A DNA stretch of 23,466 bases, from the NCBI GenBank assembly GCA_043804925.1, contig JAZDIP010000031.1, positions 1-23,466 of the forward strand, in the 5' to 3' direction. A model generated the notes under the pieces. That model was given only the letters and a program-made list of their open reading frames with translations. It did not search any database and was not told the origin of the DNA. Both the position numbers and the translations under genes were made by a program. Positions 1 to 7,786 of the stretch are shown here, piece after piece. Each line of letters begins with the position of its first letter. Positions within the stretch are counted from its first letter, which is position 1. Origin of the DNA: ChocPot-Mid sp043804925. GTDB taxonomy: Bacteria > Bacteroidota > Ignavibacteria > Kapaibacteriales > UBA2268.

Positions 1-262
1 TAATTTTTTTCATTACTCGAAATCCGTTCACAGAAATTGCCATTACTAAATAGCATTTTTTTTCATGTTGCTCTGCATAATAATTTACTTTCATTATATC
101 ACTTCCCAAATAGTGTCAAAATATTTTAATACTAATTTAAGACACTTTATTGGAATTTCCAAACAATTCTCAACAAATCTAAAAAAATCTTTATCTTTGG
201 GAAACGGCTTTAAATCTATGTTTTTTCAATTGATAAAATACATTTTTGGAATTTAAGAATTG

Positions 263-287
263 TAAGGTTTGAATCCTGTCTGGATCA
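263..287 (+). other. Decayed tRNA 3'-end look-alike
   Basis: The string GGTTTGAATCCTGTC then TGGATCA resembles a tRNA T-arm (loop TTTGAAT at 268-274) followed by an acceptor 3' strand. Only three of the five T-stem pairs form, and the complementary acceptor 5' strand (GATCCAG) is absent from the preceding ~90 bases. It is not a functional tRNA gene. It could be a remnant of a tRNA 3' end, as found at island attachment sites, or chance similarity. Confidence 0.25.
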
Positions 288-307
288 CTGAAGAAATAAT
301 ATAATAT

Positions 308-340
308 CTTGTAATTAGAGATAGTTACAGGATTTTTTTG
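308..340 (+). terminator. Candidate intrinsic terminator, plus strand
   Basis: CTTGTAATTA (308-317) and TAGTTACAGG (322-331) form a ten-pair stem in RNA, two of the pairs G-U, around the loop GAGA. A run of seven T follows at 333-339. It would end transcription entering from the left on the plus strand, where no intact gene is visible. It follows the tRNA-like remnant by about 20 bases, the spacing expected of a tRNA gene terminator. Confidence 0.5.
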
Positions 341-784
341 TTTGACTCTCTTGATAATTAAAAATAATTAATTAAACTAATATACTTTGAAAATTTGAAA
401 ATGTTAAATGTCTATTTACTCAACTACCTATTTTCTATGTGAATAAAGATTATTCAAAATAATATTAATTGATTTTCCTTTAAAGCTCTACAGTATTACG
501 CTCACTTTTAAAAATTTCCATTTTATTTCTGTAATATCACCAGTGTCTTAATTTCTTTTGTTTCACACATTTTCTCAAATTTTAGCAGAATATTTTCCAT
601 TTGAATTTTTAAAATCAAAATCGGTTAGTCTAAAACCAGTCTTTTACCAAAAAGAATATTCTGTTTGACTGTATATGTTTCAGGATTCAATTGCAGAAAA
701 TGGTCATTATTAGTTGTTCCTTGTTGTCTTTTCTCAGATAAATCTCTATGCACATCAAATCGAATATATCAAAAATATCTTTTT

Positions 785-1546
785 TCATCTCTCTTGTTTT
801 TCTTTTATTTTTTCTAATACTTCCTCTCCTTTCAAAAACTTATCTATCTCTTCTTTTAAAGGAACTGTCCTCATTGTTCCGGTTTTGTCTATGCCATAAT
901 TATTAACCGCATGGAAATAGAGCGGCTTCATCCTTGTATCCTTTTCTACAGTTATCTTAATTAATGGCATAGCATCAAAATCTTCCACACAAACAACCGT
1001 TCCATCCTTTTCACTAACAGAGTATCTAATTCCATCAATTTTAGGGAACACCCAAGCATATACACAATTTCCGTAAACACAGCGTACTTGATTTTTATTT
1101 TCTATAAAACTTATTTGTAATTTTGTTGTTTTTGAGTCAAATTCCATTCCTTTTAGTATTTTCCCATAATTTAATTCTTTCATTTTCTCATTTGGTATAT
1201 TTTTCAGAGCATCCATATCCACTGCTAAATAATATACTCCTTTTTTTATGTTACCAATATCTATAGAGCCGTTTTCCTGCGGATTATTTTTACTAATTTT
1301 TTGCCAACCAGGACTTAAAATAAAATGGTCAACGGCAGTAAGATATTTGTCCCCATTCTTGCCAGCTCCGGGAGGGACGATTGGTAAATGTTGTACAGCA
1401 CCGGCAGCTAAGCCATGGCCAGAATTTCTTTCTTTTTGTTTTGTTATATCTTTCTTTGTAGAATCTTTTTTACCAGCAAGAACCTGTAAACTTGCAAAGA
1501 TAATAATTGTCGTAATTGTTATCAATTTTACATAACTCATTGTCAT
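785..1546 (-). CDS. Secreted protein of unknown function
   Basis: This encodes 253 aa. An N-terminal hydrophobic stretch (about residues 6-24, ending LQVLAG) is a probable signal peptide, so the product is likely exported to the periplasm or surface. A lysine-rich segment follows, then GHGLAAGAVQHLPIVPPGAG, then a predominantly beta-type body with a Cys pair (VRCVYGNCVYAW, around residues 155-166) that could form a disulfide. I recognise no catalytic motif, and there is no T9SS tail. The start is chosen because AAGGAG lies 8 nt before the first ATG; a second ATG two codons later is possible. It is the last gene of a three-gene group of small exported proteins, 192 nt after the next gene upstream. 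The C-terminus is highly charged (KIKEKQER). Confidence 0.8.
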   Translation of the reverse strand: MTMSYVKLITITTIIIFASLQVLAGKKDSTKKDITKQKERNSGHGLAAGAVQHLPIVPPGAGKNGDKYLTAVDHFILSPGWQKISKNNPQENGSIDIGNIKKGVYYLAVDMDALKNIPNEKMKELNYGKILKGMEFDSKTTKLQISFIENKNQVRCVYGNCVYAWVFPKIDGIRYSVSEKDGTVVCVEDFDAMPLIKITVEKDTRMKPLYFHAVNNYGIDKTGTMRTVPLKEEIDKFLKGEEVLEKIKEKQER

Positions 1547-1738
1547 AAAATTAACTCCTTTAAATATTTTTATTAATATATACTCAAAACTAAACCTTGA
1601 ACATTTACTGATTTTGAATTTTCAGGTACAGTCAGGGTGCAAAGAATGATTTCATCTCCATTTAATCTGCTGTTCTTGTTCATTTCAAATTTTAAATTTA
1701 GTTCGCTACGTTCGGTTAAGGATCAAATTATTACTGAT

Positions 1739-2290
1739 TCATTTTTTCTTTTTAATATCTTTATCTTTAACAAAATATATTTCATAGTAATATTTCTCAT
1801 TAATATTTTTTACCTCTACCAACTGGTCAGGTATAGTTCTTTTATCTTTATCTCCAAATAGCCTTAATAAAGATGCTTCATCAAATATAAGGTCTTTAAT
1901 AAATACTTTTTTATTATCATAATTTTTGCGAACATTTTGAGTCCAAGCGTAAATCAATTTCTTTTTGTTTTTATTATATATGTATCCTCCACTTCCAATT
2001 ATTTTATTTTCTTCATTATAAATATTTTCTTCAAGAAACAAACCATTTTGAATTGTCATAAAAAACTTGGGTGATACATGTTCTGAACCTTTAGGCTTAT
2101 CCTTTTTATCTTCCGGATTATCAGGGACAGTAGTTTTACATATGCAATTACCTGTTTTGTCTGGACATTTACATTGATTGTTGGATTCTCTTCCTTCAGT
2201 TTCTACTATTCTTGAAAATGATTCATTTATTAAAAAAAACAAGAAAAGTAGTATGTAGACAAAAATTTTGATTTTTTTATTTTTTAACAT
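1739..2290 (-). CDS. Small secreted protein, paralogue of 2309-2812
   Basis: The product is 183 aa from the ATG at 2290. That start has GGAG seven bases upstream; the ATG four codons earlier has no ribosome binding site. A strongly hydrophobic signal segment (VYILLFLFFLINESFS) precedes a short Cys-rich stretch with CKCPDKTGNCIC, then a Lys/Pro-rich linker. The remaining part aligns by eye with the neighbouring gene: NEENKIIGSGGYIYNKNKKK against DENNKAIGKGKFILEKKKN, then a W-containing strand, and a shared end (YYYEIYFV against VVYEINAKI). Function is unknown. The two genes are separated by 18 nt, so they are probably co-transcribed and arose by tandem duplication. The extreme C-terminus is poly-lysine. 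Confidence 0.8.
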   Translation of the reverse strand: MLKNKKIKIFVYILLFLFFLINESFSRIVETEGRESNNQCKCPDKTGNCICKTTVPDNPEDKKDKPKGSEHVSPKFFMTIQNGLFLEENIYNEENKIIGSGGYIYNKNKKKLIYAWTQNVRKNYDNKKVFIKDLIFDEASLLRLFGDKDKRTIPDQLVEVKNINEKYYYEIYFVKDKDIKKKK

Positions 2291-2308
2291 TATTATCTCC
2301 ATAAATAT

Positions 2309-2812
2309 TTATTTTACAATTTTAGCATTTATTTCATATACTACTTTATTTTTTATTCTTTTAACAGGTGATGTTTGTTCCCTAATTTCCCATTTGTTTT
2401 CATCCTTTAATATTTTTTTGGATAATTCATTATTAAACAAGAAATTATCAAAATGTATTTCTGTAGGGATATCTTTCAAATCATTGAATATCTCCCATTC
2501 AAATAAAATCATATTTTTTTTCTTTTCTAAAATAAATTTTCCTTTACCAATTGCTTTGTTATTTTCATCTAAAATATAAATAAATGAAGGATCAAAATTT
2601 CTAACTTTTTGAACAGGTTCATCTCCTTTCATCAGAACATTACACCAAGAGTCACCCGGCGTTTCACAATCATATACAGCCTTATTTTCTACAACATTTC
2701 TTGTTGCTTTAGTTTTTTTATAATATAAATATTCCTTTTTCTTTGAAAAGGAAATATCAGGCAATAAAATACATATTGCTAAGATAATGAATAAAATCAA
2801 TGCTTTTTTCAT
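2309..2812 (-). CDS. Small secreted protein, paralogue of 1739-2290
   Basis: The product is 167 aa with a clear signal peptide (KALILFIILAICILLPDISF). The start has an ideal AGGAGG five bases before the ATG. Mature features are two cysteines (YDCETPGDSWC) that could pair, and the module shared with the downstream paralogue (DENNKAIGKGKFILEKKKN ... FEWEIFND ... FDNFLFNNELSKKIL ... VVYEINAKI). It carries no T9SS tail and no recognisable enzyme motif. It is the first gene of the three-gene group of small exported proteins. A 134-nt gap holding an inverted repeat (TGTCG..CGACA, 2846-2861) and a hairpin separates it from the large LamG gene upstream, so it may have its own promoter. Confidence 0.8.
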   Translation of the reverse strand: MKKALILFIILAICILLPDISFSKKKEYLYYKKTKATRNVVENKAVYDCETPGDSWCNVLMKGDEPVQKVRNFDPSFIYILDENNKAIGKGKFILEKKKNMILFEWEIFNDLKDIPTEIHFDNFLFNNELSKKILKDENKWEIREQTSPVKRIKNKVVYEINAKIVK

Positions 2813-2845
2813 TTAAACCTCCTAAAATTAAATTTAAAAAAATAT

Positions 2846-2861
2846 TGTCGGACATTCGACA
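2846..2861. promoter_or_regulatory. Short inverted repeat, possible operator
   Basis: TGTCG and CGACA flank a six-base centre (GACATT), about 35 bases upstream of the well-supported start codon at 2812. The position suits an operator for the small-protein group. Five-base arms are weak evidence, and no clear promoter boxes accompany it. Confidence 0.25.
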
Positions 2862-2912
2862 TTTAATACTAAAATATATCATTTTTTCCTCTAAAAATAT
2901 TTCAAAATATTT

Positions 2913-2936
2913 GGCTGTCCCCTTTCGAGAACAGCC
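2913..2936 (-). terminator. Hairpin with GAAA tetraloop 3' of the LamG gene
   Basis: On the minus strand this reads GGCTGTTCTC-GAAA-GGGGACAGCC. It is a ten-pair stem (two G-U pairs) closed by a GNRA tetraloop, starting ten bases after the stop codon of the LamG gene. The following bases (AAATATTTTGAAATATTTTT) are T-rich but interrupted, so it may be a moderate intrinsic terminator or an mRNA 3'-end stabiliser. Confidence 0.55.
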
Positions 2937-2946
2937 GTTAATTAAA

Positions 2947-5900
2947 TTATTTAATTATATTCAACAATTTAGTCTTCGAGTAATTCCCTGATTTAACTGT
3001 ATAATAATAAGTTCCTGAAGGCAAACCTGCCAGACTGAATGGAAAAATCTGAGTACTGCCACCCAAAGTTTTTCCAATAAAGACATTCGCTACATTATTA
3101 CCAAGTACATCTGTTAATATAAGACTGGCATCACTAAAATATTTGGACGATTCAATCTGGAATGTAACATGGTCACTTGATGGATTTGGATAACAGCCTA
3201 TTTTCAGCTCAAATTCACCATCATCATAGTCAATTACTGAAGTTGTTACTGAAAGCGTACCTTTTGACAGTATTCCATCAGAATTTAAAGATGAATATTC
3301 GATTTCAATTGGTTCTGTTGAACTTGTCGGATGTGAAATTGTTATATGAATTGGACCAACGCTTTTGTTACTCATGATCGGAGAAAGATTAGCCAAAAAT
3401 AAAGAATCATAATACATCCCACAACCTGGTGTTATAGGTCTGCATGGATTACGATATTCATATGAATTGTTTTCAACCTCAAAAGGAGAAATTAACGCAC
3501 TTCCATCTTTTAGCAGTTCCATCTGACCAATTGATATTATTTTGCAATTCTGCGTTAGAGGTTTTAACATTATGCTGGTAACAGATTCCATGTAGATGTT
3601 TTGATTGGTAAATTCAACTGAAATATGGCTTATCTTTTGTTCTGATTGTGGTGTGGTTTCACTTAATTCATGTTTAGATTCGTCATCAGATAACTGTGCG
3701 AGAACAGAAAATTCCTCAAGCCAATTAGCAGTTATTGAATCCTCTTTACTACTTAAATTAACAGTAACATTATTTTTGAACATATAGTCCTGATTCGGAT
3801 TGGCAAAAACCAAATCAAAAAATGTTAGTGAATCTAGTAACCAACCACCCTCTGATTGTAAGAAAGCAATGTTATCTTCAATAACAGCTTCATTACCTGA
3901 AACAGGGTCCTTCATTGATAGTATTTGAATATCATCAAGCGGTTCAAAAATTAGTGAATTAATCAGTATATTGTCTGAATTATCCAGATTCAATCTCAAG
4001 TTAAGTGTTCCATGAGTAATATCTGTCATAGTGATTGATGCAGGAGGATGAATATCCATATTGTTTGAAACGTCCATTATTATTTTTCTTTCAAACAAAG
4101 TATCACAGGTACAGCAAGTAGAATCAGTAATATAATATCGAACCCAATATCTAATTTCGTCACTCAATAAATTTTGGGGGTCAATTGTTTGACATACTTT
4201 ATTAAATTCAACATTGTAATTGACAACGTATTGGGTATTATACATATCGAGTGCCGAACTTGTATTAAAATCACCATAAACAACTTCGTTCCTGCTACCA
4301 TTAATAAATTCTATTGGTAACCATGGAGGATTAACGCTATTTCCAATATAAGCATAATTAGGATTCGCAGAATTACTGACCCAAGGAGTAGTAATACCAC
4401 CAGCTAAATATCTTTTTGAGTGATCGGTTGAAACTTCTACTATTCTTGCTTTTAGTGGCTTCACATCGTTTTGGATAACACCATTCGCATCCTTGTAACT
4501 AAAATATCTCATGGCTTGGACTATATTCATTCCTACTCTTTTTGTTGGAAGATACCCGGCTTTAAGATTAACGTAAGTATATTTATGTGTTGAGCAACCA
4601 CTCCATTTTGGAGGTTTATGAGTTGAAGGAGTCCAATCATTTTTATAAAAATAGAAATTATCACAACAACCGGTGCATTTCGGCAAATCGAAGCAAAACT
4701 TATCTTTACATGTTCTGTCATTTTGCTGGTCTTGTAGATATGTTTCAATACAGCCATTAGTAACGTTATTTGTGTTTGGAAATGTTCTGATATGATTAGA
4801 AATACCTGGCGGTAAGAGTAATCCAAATGGAGAATTTGCATCAAAATCTGAGTGGTCCCACTCAAGAACCATATTTTGATTCGTAGGATTCTGGATTTCA
4901 AGATTCAATAAATACCATTGCACACCATTATCGTCTTTGCTGGCACATTCAACACTATGATTCAGTATTATTGGACAATTCTCACAAGCAAGTGTATCTG
5001 ACATATAACAAAGTATATCACTACTATCCTGATTTAATATCTGGAAATTAACAATCGGATCTGTAACTCCATTAGGAATAACACAGATTTGCCCAATTTC
5101 ATGATTCTGCCCCGTGTACAAATGATCGAAAGGATCGGTAAACCATGTAATCTCATTAGCTAATAATCCCCCACTCGATGGGAATTGCGGAACGCTTTTC
5201 CAACCTGAGGCAAGCCACTCATACTTCAACTGGGCCGGTGGATTTATAGTTGCTTTAATAAAATATGGTTGTTCATAATAAGTAGAAATAAAATTATCCA
5301 TTTTGAGTCTGAAGCAACAAGGACCTTCATCCTCAACTAAATCTACTTTGATGCTATCGCAAGGAGTTGGTTGTGGCATTGTACAATCCAGAGCAAATCT
5401 TTTAGTGCAGACTGTATCTCCGTTTTGATTCAGCATTTGAAAATCAAAAGTAATTTGTTGTGCTGTAGTTTTATTGAAACAAATATTACCTGAACGATAA
5501 ACATTATCTAATCCACCCGGAATATTTATTTCCATACTTGTAGAAGTATTTGTCGCAGTCCATCCCGTAGGCAATGTATAATTTGATGTAAAACTATAAC
5601 CTGCATTTTTAGCACCAAGTTGGATTGTATAAATGGTTGAACTTTCACTATGATTTTCAATTGAAAAATCGAAACAACATCCATTAGTATTTGTAAATGA
5701 TACTAATACGCTATCACAATTGAATGTACTACAACAATCCAAAGGACCATAATTTTGAACGTCTATACTTGATGAATTTACTAATGTCCCATTTGGGACA
5801 TCATTAGAATTTTCAGAATAATTAATAATATTTGAATTTCCGTTTTCAGTACTTAATACCGGAAAATATATAATCAATCCTTGTTCATCTCCAAAAAGAC

Positions 5901-6537
5901 ATTTATACATATCATTCTCAATATCAGATTGTTTCCTGGCACGGTTCCAAATCCTGAATTCATCAATTTTCCCTTTAAAATAACTTGTTGAAATCATTAA
6001 TTCAGCTTGAGCAGCAATGATTGGAACAACATCTCCATCCCACAAAACTGTATTTGGAATATTTTTTGTTAGGGGTGTCCCTCCGATTGAATTCCCATTT
6101 GAATCATAAACATAAAATGAAATATTCTTTGTAGTAGAATTATATACTCCTGCAACAAAATACCATTCTCCTGCATTTATACTTTGTGCCGGTAAATTGA
6201 CGAAATCATCTTCAACATGAAATGTTAGCTTATCAGCTTCAATATTTGCTCCTCGTCCAAAACCAATAAAATAATCTGTCATGTTTGTACCATCTGCATC
6301 AATGCTAAATAATTGCTGTCCATAACCTTTCCAATTTGTTGGGGGGATAGGATTATCTAGTTTAAACCACATTTCCCATGTAAAACTATTTCCCCGATTT
6401 AAGTATATATCGCTTGATGGTAATCTAACATGAGCATTACTTGTTGTTGGGAAATATATTGACGCACAATTATTCTGTGCAATAATTACATTTGCAAAGA
6501 AAACAAATGTTAGTAAAAAAAGAGAAAAACTCTTCAT
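2947..6537 (-). CDS. Large LamG-domain surface protein with T9SS sorting tail
   Basis: The product is 1196 aa from the ATG at 6537, chosen because GAGGTG precedes it and a signal peptide (FSLFLLTFVFFANVIIAQ) starts at once. The ATG nine codons upstream would overlap the previous gene. Residues ~25-210 form a LamG/concanavalin-like domain (FTWEMWFKL near 52; FKGKIDEFRIWNRAR near 188-201), a fold that usually binds carbohydrate or protein. Two or three Cys-rich beta modules follow (CDSVLVSF..GCCFDF; CDSIKVDL..PCCFRL; CTGCCDNFYFY). The last ~80 residues are an ordinary T9SS type A sorting domain (IGCYPNPSSD ... LPSGTYYYTV ... KLLNIIK). It should be exported by Sec, passed through T9SS and attached or released at the surface. 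Its tail lacks the repeat-derived loops seen in the genes upstream. The start lies 8 nt after the stop of the receiver-only protein, implying co-transcription. Confidence 0.88.
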   Translation of the reverse strand: MKSFSLFLLTFVFFANVIIAQNNCASIYFPTTSNAHVRLPSSDIYLNRGNSFTWEMWFKLDNPIPPTNWKGYGQQLFSIDADGTNMTDYFIGFGRGANIEADKLTFHVEDDFVNLPAQSINAGEWYFVAGVYNSTTKNISFYVYDSNGNSIGGTPLTKNIPNTVLWDGDVVPIIAAQAELMISTSYFKGKIDEFRIWNRARKQSDIENDMYKCLFGDEQGLIIYFPVLSTENGNSNIINYSENSNDVPNGTLVNSSSIDVQNYGPLDCCSTFNCDSVLVSFTNTNGCCFDFSIENHSESSTIYTIQLGAKNAGYSFTSNYTLPTGWTATNTSTSMEINIPGGLDNVYRSGNICFNKTTAQQITFDFQMLNQNGDTVCTKRFALDCTMPQPTPCDSIKVDLVEDEGPCCFRLKMDNFISTYYEQPYFIKATINPPAQLKYEWLASGWKSVPQFPSSGGLLANEITWFTDPFDHLYTGQNHEIGQICVIPNGVTDPIVNFQILNQDSSDILCYMSDTLACENCPIILNHSVECASKDDNGVQWYLLNLEIQNPTNQNMVLEWDHSDFDANSPFGLLLPPGISNHIRTFPNTNNVTNGCIETYLQDQQNDRTCKDKFCFDLPKCTGCCDNFYFYKNDWTPSTHKPPKWSGCSTHKYTYVNLKAGYLPTKRVGMNIVQAMRYFSYKDANGVIQNDVKPLKARIVEVSTDHSKRYLAGGITTPWVSNSANPNYAYIGNSVNPPWLPIEFINGSRNEVVYGDFNTSSALDMYNTQYVVNYNVEFNKVCQTIDPQNLLSDEIRYWVRYYITDSTCCTCDTLFERKIIMDVSNNMDIHPPASITMTDITHGTLNLRLNLDNSDNILINSLIFEPLDDIQILSMKDPVSGNEAVIEDNIAFLQSEGGWLLDSLTFFDLVFANPNQDYMFKNNVTVNLSSKEDSITANWLEEFSVLAQLSDDESKHELSETTPQSEQKISHISVEFTNQNIYMESVTSIMLKPLTQNCKIISIGQMELLKDGSALISPFEVENNSYEYRNPCRPITPGCGMYYDSLFLANLSPIMSNKSVGPIHITISHPTSSTEPIEIEYSSLNSDGILSKGTLSVTTSVIDYDDGEFELKIGCYPNPSSDHVTFQIESSKYFSDASLILTDVLGNNVANVFIGKTLGGSTQIFPFSLAGLPSGTYYYTVKSGNYSKTKLLNIIK

Positions 6538-6545
6538 CTTACACC

Positions 6546-6902
6546 TCAAAAATTTTTTAAACATTTATTAATTAATGAATCTATTTCTATCGGTTTAAGT
6601 ATATATCCAAGTTCCTTACCGTTTTCTTTGTGGATTTTGTAGTATTTCCCGGATGTCTTGATTATTGCATCGAAATTCCAATCTTTGAGAGTTGACAATA
6701 TAGTATTGCCTTCCGAATCAATCATATTAATATCCAAAATCACAATTTCAGGATTTTCTGTTTGAATTATTGCGAGAGCTTCCGGTTGTGTCTCAGCTTT
6801 AAATATGTTTATACTCTTACTGATACTTTCTATTTCAGCGGCAATTGCATTAATTTCTGATGCTGAAGATTTTGCTATTAATACCTTTATTTTTTCCATC
6901 AT
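6546..6902 (-). CDS. Receiver-only response regulator with degenerate acidic pocket
   Basis: A 118-aa single CheY-like receiver domain with no output domain. The phospho-acceptor position is D57 (PEIVILDINM), with the switch Thr at T83 (IIKTSG) and the Lys at K103 (ILKPIE). The two acidic residues that normally follow beta-1 and bind magnesium are missing: the strand KVLIA runs into KSSASE. Phosphorylation may therefore be impaired or replaced by constitutive or protein-protein signalling. Two adjacent ATGs could start it, and no strong ribosome binding site is visible. It lies 119 nt downstream of the LytTR regulator and 8 nt upstream of the LamG gene, so it probably belongs with that secreted protein and the two-component pair. 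It might instead be an intermediate protein in a multi-step relay. Confidence 0.85.
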   Translation of the reverse strand: MMEKIKVLIAKSSASEINAIAAEIESISKSINIFKAETQPEALAIIQTENPEIVILDINMIDSEGNTILSTLKDWNFDAIIKTSGKYYKIHKENGKELGYILKPIEIDSLINKCLKNF

Positions 6903-7021
6903 TATTTTAAATGTTTCACAAGTTTCGAAACAAAATTATCCGAATCAAGTAAAAATTAAAATGATGAATTAGTAACTGTGAACTATTATTGAGTAAACAG
7001 CCCTTTTCGTGAGTATTTGTT

Positions 7022-7786
7022 TTAGAGTTTTAAAAATTTTGTTAAGAACATATCTTTCTTTCGAATAGATACTTCTATTTCGGTACCGTCGGACATGATA
7101 ACAAATCCGCCTTTTCCTTTAAGGTATTGCTTAACGTGAGCCATGTTAATAAGATGAGAACTGTGAATTCTGCAAAAGTTAAATTCTTCGAGTAAAGCTT
7201 CGTATTCTTTTAATGTTTTAGGTATGATTACACTCCTTTTTCCGGTAAAATAGAATGTTGTGTAGTTGCTTTCTGCCTGGCATCGGATTATTTCAGATAT
7301 TTTAAAGAAACTGTATCCGTCTTTGGTCGGCAAAGCAATCATTTCAGGTTGAGCATTTTTATAATTTTCTTTTAGTACAGTTATCTGATAATCTGATGAT
7401 TTCATCACTTCACGTTTATGAATTGCTTTTTCGATAGAAGATTTCAATTCATACATATCAACTGGTTTTAATAAATAATCGAGAGCCGCAAATTTAATTG
7501 CCCGGATTGCATAATGATTAAAAGCAGTAACAAATATTACTTCAAAATCAATTTTTTCAAAAGCATCGAGAATATCAAATCCGGTACCACCCTGTAATTC
7601 AATATCGAGAAAAACAATATCAGGCCTGTGATTGATTATTGCTTGAATACCCTTTTCAACTGAATCAGCCATTTCTACAATATCAATATTCAAACCTGAG
7701 AAATTCTTTATTATAAGATTTTTGATTATTTCTCTTCCTTGTTTTTCATCGTCAATTATTACTACTTTTACAATCTCATCATTCAT
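7022..7786 (-). CDS. LytTR-family response regulator
   Basis: A 254-aa DNA-binding response regulator. The receiver domain (residues ~5-125) has the acidic pair D12/D13, phospho-acceptor D61 (DIVFLDIEL), T87 and K107 (LLKPVD). A LytTR DNA-binding domain (~150-254) follows, with IALPTKDGYSFF, IRCQAESNYTTF, FCRIHSSHLINMAHV and a terminal MFLTKFLKL; this family binds direct repeats in promoters. The start codon overlaps the kinase stop by 8 nt (ATGAATGA), indicating translational coupling and partnership with that kinase. Family members in Bacteroidota often control envelope and surface protein genes. The targets here cannot be read from sequence, though the adjacent T9SS cargo genes are natural candidates. 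Confidence 0.95.
   Translation of the reverse strand: MNDEIVKVVIIDDEKQGREIIKNLIIKNFSGLNIDIVEMADSVEKGIQAIINHRPDIVFLDIELQGGTGFDILDAFEKIDFEVIFVTAFNHYAIRAIKFAALDYLLKPVDMYELKSSIEKAIHKREVMKSSDYQITVLKENYKNAQPEMIALPTKDGYSFFKISEIIRCQAESNYTTFYFTGKRSVIIPKTLKEYEALLEEFNFCRIHSSHLINMAHVKQYLKGKGGFVIMSDGTEIEVSIRKKDMFLTKFLKL

Larger units (their letters stand above)
1..784. other. No convincing gene
   Basis: This AT-rich stretch has only short open frames. A 63-codon plus-strand frame at 65-256 has no ribosome binding site and a low-complexity product, so I do not call it. The only structure I see is a tRNA-3'-end-like string near 263-287 and a hairpin with a T-run at 308-339, both listed separately. I see no coding sequence on the minus strand downstream of the stop codon at 785. 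Confidence 0.6.

Noticed and set aside
65..256. Plus-strand gene of 63 codons
   Set aside because: There is no ribosome binding site, the product is of low complexity (rich in Ile, Phe, Tyr), and nothing else supports plus-strand coding here.
263..287. Functional tRNA gene
   Set aside because: The T-stem has only three pairs and no D-arm, anticodon arm or acceptor 5' strand can be found upstream.
2947..6564. Longer start of the LamG gene at 6564
   Set aside because: It would overlap the receiver gene and delay the signal peptide. The ATG at 6537 has a good GAGGTG site.
6931..6938. Bacteroidota-type promoter box TAATTTTG (minus strand) upstream of the receiver-only gene
   Set aside because: It fits TAnnTTTG and its distance to the start is plausible, but no -33 TTG element lies at the right spacing. 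It is too weak to list as a feature.
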